A DNA stretch of 59,226 nt, from NCBI GenBank assembly GCA_964523295.1, contig CAZGAH010000015.1, forward strand, positions 1-59,226, read 5' to 3'. Shown here piece after piece: positions 1 to 7,848 of this stretch; position 1 is the stretch's first letter; every line of letters starts with the position of its first letter. The translations under genes were made by a program, and so were the position numbers. Below the pieces are notes generated by a model. The model ran no database searches, was not told the origin of the DNA, and saw only the letters and a program-made list of their open reading frames with translations. The DNA is from CAZGAH01 sp964523295 (lineage in GTDB: Bacteria > Desulfobacterota > Desulfovibrionia > Desulfovibrionales > Desulfovibrionaceae).

Positions 1-157
1 TCACTTCTGCATTTTTGAAGTGTTCGCCCACCCCGGCCACAAAGCTGCCGGACATGTCGCTCACCACTTCAAGGACTCGTTCAGGCTCGCCCCCCCTTGG
101 CTTCCAGGTGCTCCTTACATTGGCGCACCGCATCCTTTCCTTTGCCTTCTTATAGAG
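1..157 (-). mobile_element. ISL3-family transposase remnant (runs off left edge)
   Basis: Read on the minus strand, this stretch encodes the central part of an ISL3-type transposase, including EVVSDMSGSFVAGVGEHF and, before it, KDAVRQCKEHLEAKG. The same DNA recurs at about 40775-40903 with few differences. The frame is broken by a run of 7 G on the minus strand where 6 would keep it open. A stop lies just upstream (minus strand) near position 160. This is a decayed fragment whose other end is outside the window. Confidence 0.75.
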
Positions 158-336
158 GCTGATCGGAGCGATGCTGTAGGTTTGTCCGGGATCGGCAGGC
201 GGCGCCTGGCACAGGCGTTTATTGGCAGGCATGGATTGCATACGCGTCGAAACTGCGTCATCAGGTTGTATCACGATTCGTTGTTGAAAATGGCTTTTTG
301 AAAGCCGCGAGGCGGAAATTGACCCTGGAGATTGAC
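158..336. promoter_or_regulatory. Upstream region of the hyd operon
   Basis: This 180-base stretch lies between the transposase remnant and the first hyd gene. It must hold the operon promoter unless transcription enters from outside. TGGCACA near 209 and TTGGCAGGC near 221 each resemble the -24 half of a sigma-54 site, but neither has a GC ten bases after the GG, so no promoter is called. A small GGCTTT/AAAGCC hairpin lies near 293. Confidence 0.3.
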
Positions 337-618
337 ATGGACAGGCGTATTGGCGTGCTGGCGGTAGCGATAGAGCGTCGTGGCGACAACGTGTCCCAGG
401 TCAACAGGATCATCAGTGAATACAAAGAATTGATTATCGGAAGAATGGGCGTGCCGTATCGCGAGCGAGCCCTTAGCGTCATTGCCTTGATCGTTGAAGG
501 CAGCACTGACGAATGCGGGGCTTTCAGCGGCAAGCTCGGCATGATTGACGGCGTACGAAGCAAGGTGTTGTTATTCGGCGTCGCCGCAACGCATCAATCG
601 ATGCAAGGGAGAGCATGA
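337..618 (+). CDS. TM1266-type iron-only hydrogenase system regulator
   Basis: This 93-residue protein matches the small family annotated as iron-only hydrogenase system regulator (TM1266-like), which has a ferredoxin-like fold related to NikR C-terminal and ACT-type ligand-binding domains. The hallmarks visible are MDRRIGVLAV at the start, then IISEYKELIIGRMGVPY and IVEGSTDECGAFSGKLG. The open frame continues upstream, but the ATG at 337 is preceded by CTGGAG at a good distance and matches the family N-terminus. It heads the operon, four bases before hydG. There is no obvious DNA-binding domain, so regulator is a family name and its mechanism is unproven. The C-terminus, about 15 residues beyond the conserved core, looks unconserved. 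Confidence 0.82.
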   Translation: MDRRIGVLAVAIERRGDNVSQVNRIISEYKELIIGRMGVPYRERALSVIALIVEGSTDECGAFSGKLGMIDGVRSKVLLFGVAATHQSMQGRA

Positions 619-622
619 GGCA

Positions 623-2026
623 ATGGAGACAACCTGCGAACAGGCTAATTGGCTGGATGAACGACGCATTCACGAAACGTTGCAGGATACCGGCAGGGCG
701 GATGCCGTGCGGGTCCGGGAAATTCTGGCCAAGGCGCTGGCATTGAAAGGGTTGACCATGGGGGAGGTGGCTGCGCTTTCCCTGGTGCGTGATGCCGGAC
801 TGCTGGAGGAGATATACCGTACGGCCCGGCAGGTGAAAGAGGAGATATACGGGCCGCGTCTGGTTCTTTTCGCGCCGCTGTACATCTCGAATTTGTGTAA
901 AAATGAGTGCCTGTACTGCGCATTCCGGCGGACGAACACGGATCTTGCCCGTCGTGCGCTGACGCAGGAAGAGATTGCGCAGGAGACGCGCGTGATCATC
1001 GAACAGGGGCACAAGCGCATCCTGCTCGTGGCCGGCGAATCCTATCCGGGCAATAACCTACAGTACGTGCTTGACGCCATTGCCACGATCTACGACGTCA
1101 AGATTGGACCCAGCGGAGAGATACGCCGGCTCAATGTCAACGTCGCGCCCTTGCCCGTGGAGGATTTTCGTCGTCTCAAAGAGGCCGGCATCGGCACCTA
1201 TCAGGTCTTTCAGGAGACATACCACCGCGAAACCTATGCCAGGGTACACGTCGCCGGCGCCAAGAGCAATTACGACTGGCGCGCGACGGCGATGGATCGC
1301 GCCATGCAGGCCGGCATCGACGACGTCGGCATTGGCGTGCTCTTTGGTCTGTATGACTGGCGCTTCGAGCTGCTGGCGCTCATGCAGCATATCATGCACC
1401 TGGAGCAGACCTTTGGCGTCGGCTGCCACACCATCAGCGTGCCGCGCCTGGAGCCGGCGCTGAACTCCGCTATTGCGACCGCTCCGCCCCATCCTGTTTC
1501 CGACGAGGAATTCAAGAAACTTGTCGCCCTGATACGGCTGGCCGTGCCCTATACCGGCATTATCATGTCCACCCGTGAGACGCCCGAAATACGCTCGGAA
1601 ACCTTTGCTCTCGGCGTATCGCAAATCTCAGCCGGAAGCCGCACCAATCCCGGCGGCTACAACGAAGACACGCAGGCGCTCTCCGCGCAGTTCCAGCTCG
1701 GCGACCATCGCTCGCTGGCCGAGGTCATCGCCGACGTCGCCAGCATGGGCTACGTACCCTCGTTCTGCACCGGCTGCTATCGCCTGGGGCGGACCGGGCA
1801 GGATTTTATGGACATGGCCAAACCGGGGTTGATCAAGCAGAAATGCGGCCCCAACGCCCTTTCCACCTTCCTGGAGTACCTGCTCGACTACGGCACGCCG
1901 GAGGCGGTTGCCGCCGGCGAAAGCGCCATCGACCAGGAGCTGGGCCACATGGAACCGAAAACACGGAACATCTCCGAGGGGCTCATGGCGCAGGTGCGCA
2001 AAGGCAGACGCGATGTCTTCTGTTGA
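623..2026 (+). CDS. hydG: [FeFe] hydrogenase H-cluster maturase HydG (radical SAM tyrosine lyase)
   Basis: HydG cleaves tyrosine to p-cresol and dehydroglycine, whose breakdown gives the CO and CN ligands delivered as an Fe(CO)2CN synthon to the H-cluster. The 467-residue product has the radical SAM motif CX3CX2C at Cys92, Cys96 and Cys99 in a TIM-barrel core. The C-terminal CX2CX22C motif (Cys382, Cys385, Cys408) binds the auxiliary cluster that holds the dangler iron and distinguishes HydG from ThiH. The frame is open from 545, but the ATG at 623, with the purine-rich AGGGAG upstream, gives the family length and sits four bases after the regulator gene. Its 3' end overlaps aspA by 14 bases, which suggests coupled translation. 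Confidence 0.96.
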   Translation: METTCEQANWLDERRIHETLQDTGRADAVRVREILAKALALKGLTMGEVAALSLVRDAGLLEEIYRTARQVKEEIYGPRLVLFAPLYISNLCKNECLYCAFRRTNTDLARRALTQEEIAQETRVIIEQGHKRILLVAGESYPGNNLQYVLDAIATIYDVKIGPSGEIRRLNVNVAPLPVEDFRRLKEAGIGTYQVFQETYHRETYARVHVAGAKSNYDWRATAMDRAMQAGIDDVGIGVLFGLYDWRFELLALMQHIMHLEQTFGVGCHTISVPRLEPALNSAIATAPPHPVSDEEFKKLVALIRLAVPYTGIIMSTRETPEIRSETFALGVSQISAGSRTNPGGYNEDTQALSAQFQLGDHRSLAEVIADVASMGYVPSFCTGCYRLGRTGQDFMDMAKPGLIKQKCGPNALSTFLEYLLDYGTPEAVAAGESAIDQELGHMEPKTRNISEGLMAQVRKGRRDVFC

Positions 2027-3434
2027 CCGGCCGTCCGATGTGGCAACCCGCGTGGAGCGGGATTTTCTTGGGGAGATGCTCCTGCCGGCGGACGCCTTGC
2101 ACGGCATTCATACCGCACGCGCGCTGGAGAACTTTCCCCTGACCGGATCGCCGCCACATCCGGCGCTCGTTCTCGCCCTGGCGCAGGTCAAGAAGGCCTG
2201 CGCCAGGGCCAATCAGGAGACCGGCTTTCTGGCTCCCGACGTCGCCGCGGCAATCATCGCCGCGTGCGACGAAATCATTGCCGGAGACCTGGGGCAGGCG
2301 ATTGTCGTGGACGCGCTGCAGGGCGGCGCCGGGACCTCCGCGAACATGAACGTGAACGAGGTGCTGGCCAACCGGGCCGAAGAATTGCTCGGCGGGACCA
2401 GGGGACGATACGCGCTGGTGCATCCGATAGACCACGTCAATCTTCACCAGTCCACGAACGATGTTTACCCTACGGCGCTCAAAGTCGCGGCCATAACGCT
2501 GCTGCGCAGGCTGGAGCCCGCGGTGGCGTCCCTGCAGCAGGCCTTTCAGAACAAGGAACAGGCCTTTGCCGACGTGCTCAAGATCGGGCGCACGCAGTTG
2601 CAGGACGCCTGCCCCATGGCGTTTGGCGCCGAATTCTCAGCCTGGGCCGAGGCCCTTGGCCGGGATCGCTGGCGGATTTTCAAATGCGAGGAGCGCCTGC
2701 GCGTCGTCAATCTGGGCGGAACCGCGATAGGAACAGGCCTGAACGCCCCGCGCCGCTACATCTTCCTGGTTGTCGACAAACTGCGCGAAGAAACCGGGTT
2801 GGGGCTCTCGCGCGCGGAGAATCTGGTCGACGCCACGCAGAACGTGGACAGTTTTGTCGAGGTCGCGGGCATTCTCAAGGCCCATGCCGTGAATCTGTAT
2901 AAAATCTCCTCCGATCTGCGGCTGCTCGCCTCGGGGCCGCGCGCAGGGCTGGGGGAGCTGCGGCTGCCCGCCGTGCAGGCTGGATCGAGTCTGATGCCCG
3001 GCAAGGTCAATCCGGTGATCTGCGAAGCCGTAACCCAGGCCGCCATGCAAGCCATGGCCAACGACGCGGCCGTGACCATGGCCGCGCAGTCGGGGCAGCT
3101 CGAACTCAATGCCTTTCTCCCGCTCGTGGCGCACGCGTTGCTCGGCACGCTGTCATTGCTGGAGGCGGCGAACCGCATCTTTCGCGAGCGCTGCGTCGAC
3201 GGTATTGAGGTCGACCGCGAGGCCTGCGCCGCGCACGTGGAGCGCTCCTGGGCCACGGTCGCCGCGCTGGCGCCCTTGCTCGGATACGAACGGGCCGCGG
3301 AAATCGCCACATCCGCACGCGAAACCGGAAAATCCGTCCGCGAGCTGACACTCGAGCGCGGCTGGCTGGATCAGGATGAACTCGATCGCGCGCTCTCGGC
3401 CAGGGCCATGACGGCGCTGGGATTCAGGAGATGA
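2013..3434 (+). CDS. aspA: Aspartate ammonia-lyase (aspartase) inside the hyd maturation operon
   Basis: Aspartase catalyses the reversible deamination of L-aspartate to fumarate and ammonia. The 473-residue product has the fumarase/aspartase fold signature GSSLMPGKVNP at residues 324-334, the flexible loop that carries the catalytic serine, and the TSANMNVNEV and NLHQSTNDVYPTA regions of the active site. The length is normal for the family. The start at 2013 lies inside the end of hydG, and hydE begins four bases after its stop, so it is co-translated with the H-cluster maturases. In vitro work shows that the bridging dithiomethylamine ligand needs ammonia and a serine-derived one-carbon unit. 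Local ammonia supply is therefore a plausible role here, but this is inference. Confidence 0.93.
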   Translation: MSSVDRPSDVATRVERDFLGEMLLPADALHGIHTARALENFPLTGSPPHPALVLALAQVKKACARANQETGFLAPDVAAAIIAACDEIIAGDLGQAIVVDALQGGAGTSANMNVNEVLANRAEELLGGTRGRYALVHPIDHVNLHQSTNDVYPTALKVAAITLLRRLEPAVASLQQAFQNKEQAFADVLKIGRTQLQDACPMAFGAEFSAWAEALGRDRWRIFKCEERLRVVNLGGTAIGTGLNAPRRYIFLVVDKLREETGLGLSRAENLVDATQNVDSFVEVAGILKAHAVNLYKISSDLRLLASGPRAGLGELRLPAVQAGSSLMPGKVNPVICEAVTQAAMQAMANDAAVTMAAQSGQLELNAFLPLVAHALLGTLSLLEAANRIFRERCVDGIEVDREACAAHVERSWATVAALAPLLGYERAAEIATSARETGKSVRELTLERGWLDQDELDRALSARAMTALGFRR

Positions 3435-3438
3435 GGCC

Positions 3439-4434
3439 ATGACGCCCGTGCTCGACGGATTTCCGGCCATTCTGGACGCATTGACGCACTGGTCAGACCC
3501 GACGCTGTTCGCACGGGCGGATGCCCTGCGCGCGCAGGTGAAGGGAGAAGAGGTCTGGCTGCGCGCCATTATCGAGTTTTCCAATCATTGCGTACGCAAT
3601 TGCCGCTACTGCGGACTGCGGCGTGCCAACGGACAAGTCCGGCGCTACCGGATGGAACCCGAGGATATCGTCGACATCGCCTGTCAGGCCGCCGCGGCCG
3701 GAATCGGAACGGTCGTGCTCCAGTCCGGCGACGATCTGGATTACCCGGCCGAAGCGATCGCATCGGTGATCGCGGCCATCAAAAAAAGGACCACGCTCAA
3801 GGTCACGCTCAGCCTGGGGGAGCGGGAGCCGGACGAGTATGCGCGCTGGCGCGAGGCCGGCGCCGACCGCTATCTGATGAAACACGAAACCGCCGATCCC
3901 GTACTCTACGGCGAGATGCACCCCGGCAAGACGCTTGCGGAACGCCTGGACGCCCTGCGCCTGCTCAAAGCACTCGGCTACGAAATCGGTTCCGGTTTCA
4001 TCGTGGGCCTGCCCGGACAGACGCCGGAGACGCTGGCCGCGGACGTGGCCCTGGCCCAGGAGCTGGACGTGGACATGTGCGGCGTGGGGCCATTCCTGCC
4101 CCAGGCGGATACGCCGCTGGCGGCCATGCCTGCTGGCGACTTCGCGATGACGCTGCGCTCTATCGCCTTGCTCCGGCTGGCCTGCCCGCGTGCGAACCTG
4201 CCGGCCACGACCGCCCTGGCCACGCTGGCGCCCGCGGATGGTCAGCTCCGGGCGCTTCAGGTCGGCGCCAACGTCATCATGCCCAATTTCACGCCGGAGG
4301 ATTTCCGGAAAAACTATCGCATCTACGACAACAAAGCCGCCGTCGGCCTCGACGCCGCCAGGGAGGCCATTCGCCAGGCCGGCCGAATTCTTGTCGTGGA
4401 CGGAGGACTGCGTTCCCATGCGCGAGACGCCTAA
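3439..4434 (+). CDS. hydE: [FeFe] hydrogenase H-cluster maturase HydE (radical SAM)
   Basis: HydE processes the HydG-derived iron-carbonyl-cyanide synthon on the way to the two-iron subcluster of [FeFe] hydrogenase. The 331-residue product carries the CX3CX2C radical SAM motif as CVRNCRYC (Cys51, Cys55, Cys58) near the N-terminus, followed by the BATS-domain barrel end with MPNFTPEDFRKNYRIYDNK. It starts four bases after aspA behind CAGGAGATGAGG. Its 3' end overlaps hydF by 17 bases. Order and overlap indicate one transcript for the whole maturation machinery. Confidence 0.95.
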   Translation: MTPVLDGFPAILDALTHWSDPTLFARADALRAQVKGEEVWLRAIIEFSNHCVRNCRYCGLRRANGQVRRYRMEPEDIVDIACQAAAAGIGTVVLQSGDDLDYPAEAIASVIAAIKKRTTLKVTLSLGEREPDEYARWREAGADRYLMKHETADPVLYGEMHPGKTLAERLDALRLLKALGYEIGSGFIVGLPGQTPETLAADVALAQELDVDMCGVGPFLPQADTPLAAMPAGDFAMTLRSIALLRLACPRANLPATTALATLAPADGQLRALQVGANVIMPNFTPEDFRKNYRIYDNKAAVGLDAAREAIRQAGRILVVDGGLRSHARDA

Positions 4435-5668
4435 AGGACTCAGATTGCAGATCGGCGTTTTCGGACGCCGAAACGTCGGCAAATCGTCGTTGCTCAACGC
4501 ATTGACCGGGCAGGACATTTCCATTGTCTCGGACACGCCGGGCACCACGACCGACCCGGTGGACAAGGCCATGGAACTGGCGCCGCTCGGCCCGGTGCTG
4601 TTCATCGACACCGCCGGCGTGGACGACGTCGGCGCTCTGGGGGCGCTGCGTCGGGAGCGGACGGAGCGCGTAGTCGAACGCGCCGACATCGCGCTGATCG
4701 TGACCGATGCGCAGGGCTTCGGCGAGTACGAATATCGTCTGCGGGATATGTTCGCCGCGCTGAAAACACCGTATATCGCCGTCGTCAATAAGATCGATAC
4801 CGACCAGCCAGAGGCGACGCTGCTGGCCGGGCTCGAGGCCTCGGGCATCCCCGTAGCCCTGGTCTCCGCATTGACCGGCGAGGGCGTCGGAGGGCTCAAG
4901 GAGCGACTCGTTGAGCTGACGCCCGACGACTGGTTCGAAGCACCGCGTCTCGTCGGCGATCTGCTGCCCGCCGGCGAGCTGGCCATGCTCGTGGTCCCGA
5001 TCGACCTGGGCGCGCCCAAGGGGCGGCTCATTCTTCCGCAGGTTCAGGCCATACGGGACATTCTCGACAGCGACGCCTGTTGCATGGTGGTCAAGGAGCG
5101 TGAGCTGCGCGACGCGCTGAATCGTTTGCGCCATCCGCCCGGACTGGTGGTCTGCGACTCGCAGGTCGTCCTGAAAACTGCGGGCGATACGCCGCCCGAG
5201 ATTCCGTTGACCACGTTTTCGATCCTCATGGCCCGCTTCAAGGGCGACCTGCCGGCCCTGGCCAGCGGCGCGGCGGCCATTGAATCGCTCCAGCCCGGCG
5301 ACCGCGTGCTCATTGCCGAGGCCTGCACGCATCACCCGCTGGCCGACGATATCGGCCGGGTCAAGATACCTCGCTGGCTGCGCCAATATACGGGCGTTGA
5401 CCTCGAGATCGAGGTCAAGGCCGGTGCCGATTTTCCCCACGATCTGCGCCCGTACGCGCTGATCATCCATTGCGCGGCCTGCGTCGTCAATCGCAAGGCC
5501 ATGCTCGCGCGTCTGTTTCGCGCGCGCCGGCAGGGAGTGCCCATGACCAACTACGGCGTGGCGATTTCCTTCCTGCAGGGACTGGCGCCGCGCGTCCTGC
5601 GTCCTTTCCCGGCTGCTCTGGCGGCATTGGAGGACTGCATGGCCTTGAGCAGGGCCTCTCTGGACTAG
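4418..5668 (+). CDS. hydF: [FeFe] hydrogenase maturation GTPase/scaffold HydF
   Basis: HydF is the GTP-binding scaffold on which the 2Fe subcluster is completed and handed to apo-hydrogenase. The 416-residue product has the P-loop GRRNVGKS at about residues 16-23, DTAG, NKID and SALTG GTPase motifs, then a dimerisation region and the C-terminal iron-sulphur domain. Its ligand candidates are visible: Cys303-X-His305 and the HCAAC motif at 351-355. The open frame begins earlier inside hydE, but the ATG at 4418 after GGAGG gives the correct N-terminus. It is the last gene of the operon. No hydA or other hydrogenase structural gene follows; a metal transporter comes next after about 400 bases. 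Confidence 0.95.
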   Translation: MRETPKGLRLQIGVFGRRNVGKSSLLNALTGQDISIVSDTPGTTTDPVDKAMELAPLGPVLFIDTAGVDDVGALGALRRERTERVVERADIALIVTDAQGFGEYEYRLRDMFAALKTPYIAVVNKIDTDQPEATLLAGLEASGIPVALVSALTGEGVGGLKERLVELTPDDWFEAPRLVGDLLPAGELAMLVVPIDLGAPKGRLILPQVQAIRDILDSDACCMVVKERELRDALNRLRHPPGLVVCDSQVVLKTAGDTPPEIPLTTFSILMARFKGDLPALASGAAAIESLQPGDRVLIAEACTHHPLADDIGRVKIPRWLRQYTGVDLEIEVKAGADFPHDLRPYALIIHCAACVVNRKAMLARLFRARRQGVPMTNYGVAISFLQGLAPRVLRPFPAALAALEDCMALSRASLD

Positions 5669-6066
5669 AGTAACCCTTTACAGCAGATAAGCTCGACAAC
5701 TTGGATACAGACACAACTGCCGCTAATTGTATTTATGGATTGACCTGTGATTCGGCAAGAAAATATCAGCAGTGTTGTTCCATGTTCGATATTCGAGCTT
5801 ATATTGCAATATATTACAATGAATTATGACGACAAGTGCCTCATATCAATACCGGACTTTGCGACTTCATTATTGCTTTCCGGCAGTTCGTCGATACGTC
5901 GGCGACAGCCCCGTTCCAGGTGCTGACTCTCGTCGTTGACGGCTTCCCCCTGCCCCCCTCCCCTTTCCAAGCCTGTTCTTTCAGGATACTTTGCCCTGAC
6001 TGTTGCAACGGAGCGCGTCGCCGCTCAGGAATCCGAAGCAAACGCGCCAGCGCGCGAGGAGGGGGC
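5669..6066. promoter_or_regulatory. Gene-free gap between hydF and the ZIP transporter with an AT-rich near-palindrome
   Basis: No coding sequence is convincing in these roughly 400 bases. The most notable element is ATTGCAATATATTACAAT at about 5805-5822, an 18-base near-palindrome with one mismatched pair in an AT-rich island. It could be an operator for a metal-responsive or CRP/FNR-type regulator of the downstream transporter, or a chance feature. A purine-rich ribosome binding site, GAGGAGGGGG, sits just before 6067. Confidence 0.35.
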
Positions 6067-6970
6067 ATGGACGCCGTCTGGACGGCATTCGGGTTGACAT
6101 TGTTCGCCGGCATGGCGACGGGTATCGGCAGCGCAATCGCCTTTTTGGCCAAGCGGACGAACTACCGTTTTCTGTCCATCTCCACCGGCTTTTCCGCCGG
6201 GGTGATGCTCTACGTCTCCTTTGCCGAGATTTTCTACAAGGGGCTGGATGCGCTCACCGAGGCCTACGGCAGCTACTGGGCGAATTGGATCAATGCGGGC
6301 GCCTTTTTCGCCGGCATTCTTCTGATCGGCGTCATCGACAAACTGGTGCCCTCGGCGGAGAATCCGCACGAGGTACATGGCGAGGAGGAGACGGCGCAGT
6401 TGCACGAGCCCGACAGCGCGCCAGCCGCCTGCAACGGTTGGCAGCCCGACCTGCGCAAGCCGCGTCCGCAGCAGCCGGACCAGGGAAAGCTCCTGCGCAT
6501 GGGGCTGTTCACCGCGCTGGCCATAGGAATCCATAACTTTCCGGAAGGGCTGGTGACCTTCCTCATGGCCCTGGAGGATCCGGCCCTGGGCGTTGCAATT
6601 GCCGTGGCAATCGCCCTGCACAACATCCCGGAAGGCATCAGCGTGTCCGTTCCCATCTTTTACGCCACGGGCAATCGGAAAAAGGCCTTTGCCTACTCAT
6701 TGCTGAGCGGCCTGGCCGAACCGATCGGCGCCGGCGTCGCCTACGCGCTGATGGTCATTTTTCTGGGAAGCGGAAACGCCGGCATCCCGCCGCAGATAAT
6801 GGGTATGCTCTTTGCCGGGGTGGCGGGGATCATGGTCTATATCAGTCTGGACGAGCTGCTCCCGACGAGCCGCGCCTACGGCAAAGGCCATGACAGCCTG
6901 TTCGGCCTGCTCGGGGGGATGGTCGTCATGGCAATGAGCCTGCTACTGATGCAAAAGGGGNNNNNNNNNN
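6067..6970 (+). CDS. ZIP-family metal transporter (ZupT-like), 3' end in assembly gap
   Basis: This is an inner-membrane divalent metal importer of the ZIP family, closest in layout to ZupT. About 298 residues are readable, with eight hydrophobic segments. The metal-site motifs are HNFPEG at residue 156 and HNIPEG at residue 185, on the paired helices that form the transport site. A His/Glu/Asp-rich cytoplasmic loop lies between helices 3 and 4 (about residues 98-145). The start at 6067 follows a strong GAGGAGGGGG. The reading frame enters ten Ns at 6961. The protein already has its last helix (MSLLLMQKG), so the real stop is probably in or just after the gap and the residues beyond it are not real. 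Confidence 0.88.
6961..6970. other. Assembly gap (10 N) between inverted flanks
   Basis: Ten Ns of unknown true length. The flanks are AAAAGGGG and CCCCTTTT, an eight-base inverted repeat. The missing bases probably form the loop of a hairpin, possibly the terminator of the transporter gene. Confidence 0.8.
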
Positions 6971-7079
6971 CCCCTTTTACCAACGAGCAGCTAAACATCG
7001 CCGGACGCACCGGAGACTCGAAGAACGTACCTGCGAGGCCAGGTGGCCCCTTCAGTACGTAAGGAGAATCCGCGAGGGA

Positions 7080-7220
7080 TCAGTGGTGCAGATGCTCGCC
7101 TTTTTTGATGCGATACAAAGCCGTGCCGACGATGATGGCCATGTACACGAAAATACCGGTAACGCCGACGGTGCCGGCGGCCGTGGAGTGGAACGCGTTC
7201 TGGATCAGTTCAGCGAACAT
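7080..7220 (-). CDS. 46-residue single-span membrane miniprotein, function unknown
   Basis: This small gene is shorter than usual reporting limits. On the minus strand AAGGAG lies six bases before an ATG at 7220, and the frame runs 46 codons to TGA. The product starts MFAELIQNAF, has one hydrophobic span (GTVGVTGIFVYMAIIVGTAL, residues about 16-35) and ends with the basic, His-rich YRIKKGEHLHH. That layout fits a single-pass inner-membrane protein with a cytoplasmic tail. It faces the ZIP gene tail to tail. The ideal ribosome binding site and clean hydrophobicity support a real gene. The family is not recognised. A small accessory subunit of a membrane complex or transporter is possible. Confidence 0.65.
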   Translation of the reverse strand: MFAELIQNAFHSTAAGTVGVTGIFVYMAIIVGTALYRIKKGEHLHH

Positions 7221-7379
7221 GGGTATCTCCTTATTCAAAAGCTGAGTCTTTCTAGACGGAAAGAGAAGTCCCTGTCAAGTCCGGACCCGGCGGCCGGTCG
7301 GGGAAAGCAGCCCGGGCAGTCGGGCAGCAACGAGCCCGCAGCCGTACCGATCCATCCGAGCCGCAGCCCATGACGAAGC

Positions 7380-7456
7380 TGGTGCTCCCGGCGTGAATCG
7401 AACACACGGCCTATCGCTTAGGAGGCGATCGCTCTATCCTTCTGAGCTACGGGAGC
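7380..7456 (-). tRNA. tRNA-Arg (CCT anticodon)
   Basis: The minus strand folds into a complete 77-base cloverleaf: acceptor stem GCTCCCG/CGGGAGC, D-arm GCTC/GAGC, anticodon stem ATCGC/GCGAT around loop CTCCTAA giving anticodon CCT, a five-base variable loop, and T-arm GTGTG-TTCGATT-CACGC. The 3' ACCA is encoded. It reads AGG codons. Confidence 0.97.
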
Positions 7457-7519
7457 ACATTGGCTGACGTCAGGAGCGGACCGGGCACGTGCCGGACGGT
7501 TCAGACACGTGCAGCGGCT

Positions 7520-7548
7520 TTGATATACAGGCCCCTGCTCGGGGTCAA
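7520..7548 (-). promoter_or_regulatory. Sigma-70-type promoter for tRNA-Arg
   Basis: On the minus strand TTGACC (7548-7543) and TATCAA (7525-7520) are separated by exactly 17 bases. Transcription would begin near 7513, about 57 bases before the mature tRNA 5' end at 7456. Confidence 0.7.
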
Positions 7549-7848
7549 GGGGAAATCTGCTCCGTCCGACAGACGGCGGTTTTCCCCGGCAACCGGCTCC
7601 TACGCTGTACACCGGTAGCGCCGCGAGTAAAAACTCTGTAAAATGAGCAGGAAGCGGGCGCCAAAATACCTTTGCAGCAGGAAACGTCGCCAACAGGCCT
7701 GCCGGGAAGCCACGCGGCGCGCGGACTTTCAGATACGCCCTCCCGGGACCCTCAAGAAACATCAATGGTTTCAGCGAGGTGGACAGGATCGGCCGGTGAG
7801 GTGTATACGGTGTTACATGGAGTCGTTCAACGTAAGACGGAGAGGACA

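Noticed and set aside
205..240. Sigma-54 promoter for the hyd operon
   Set aside because: Two good -24 halves occur but neither has a GC at the required ten-base spacing.
545..622. Longer hydG start at 545
   Set aside because: It would overlap the regulator gene by 74 bases and add 26 residues absent from the family; 623 has a suitable upstream site.
3493..5031. 512-codon minus-strand frame opposite hydE/hydF
   Set aside because: Ser/Arg-rich shadow; hydE and hydF motifs are unambiguous on the + strand.
6971..7062. Extension of the ZIP protein beyond the gap
   Set aside because: The family ends with the helix already read before the gap; the residues after it are not hydrophobic and depend on the assumed gap length.
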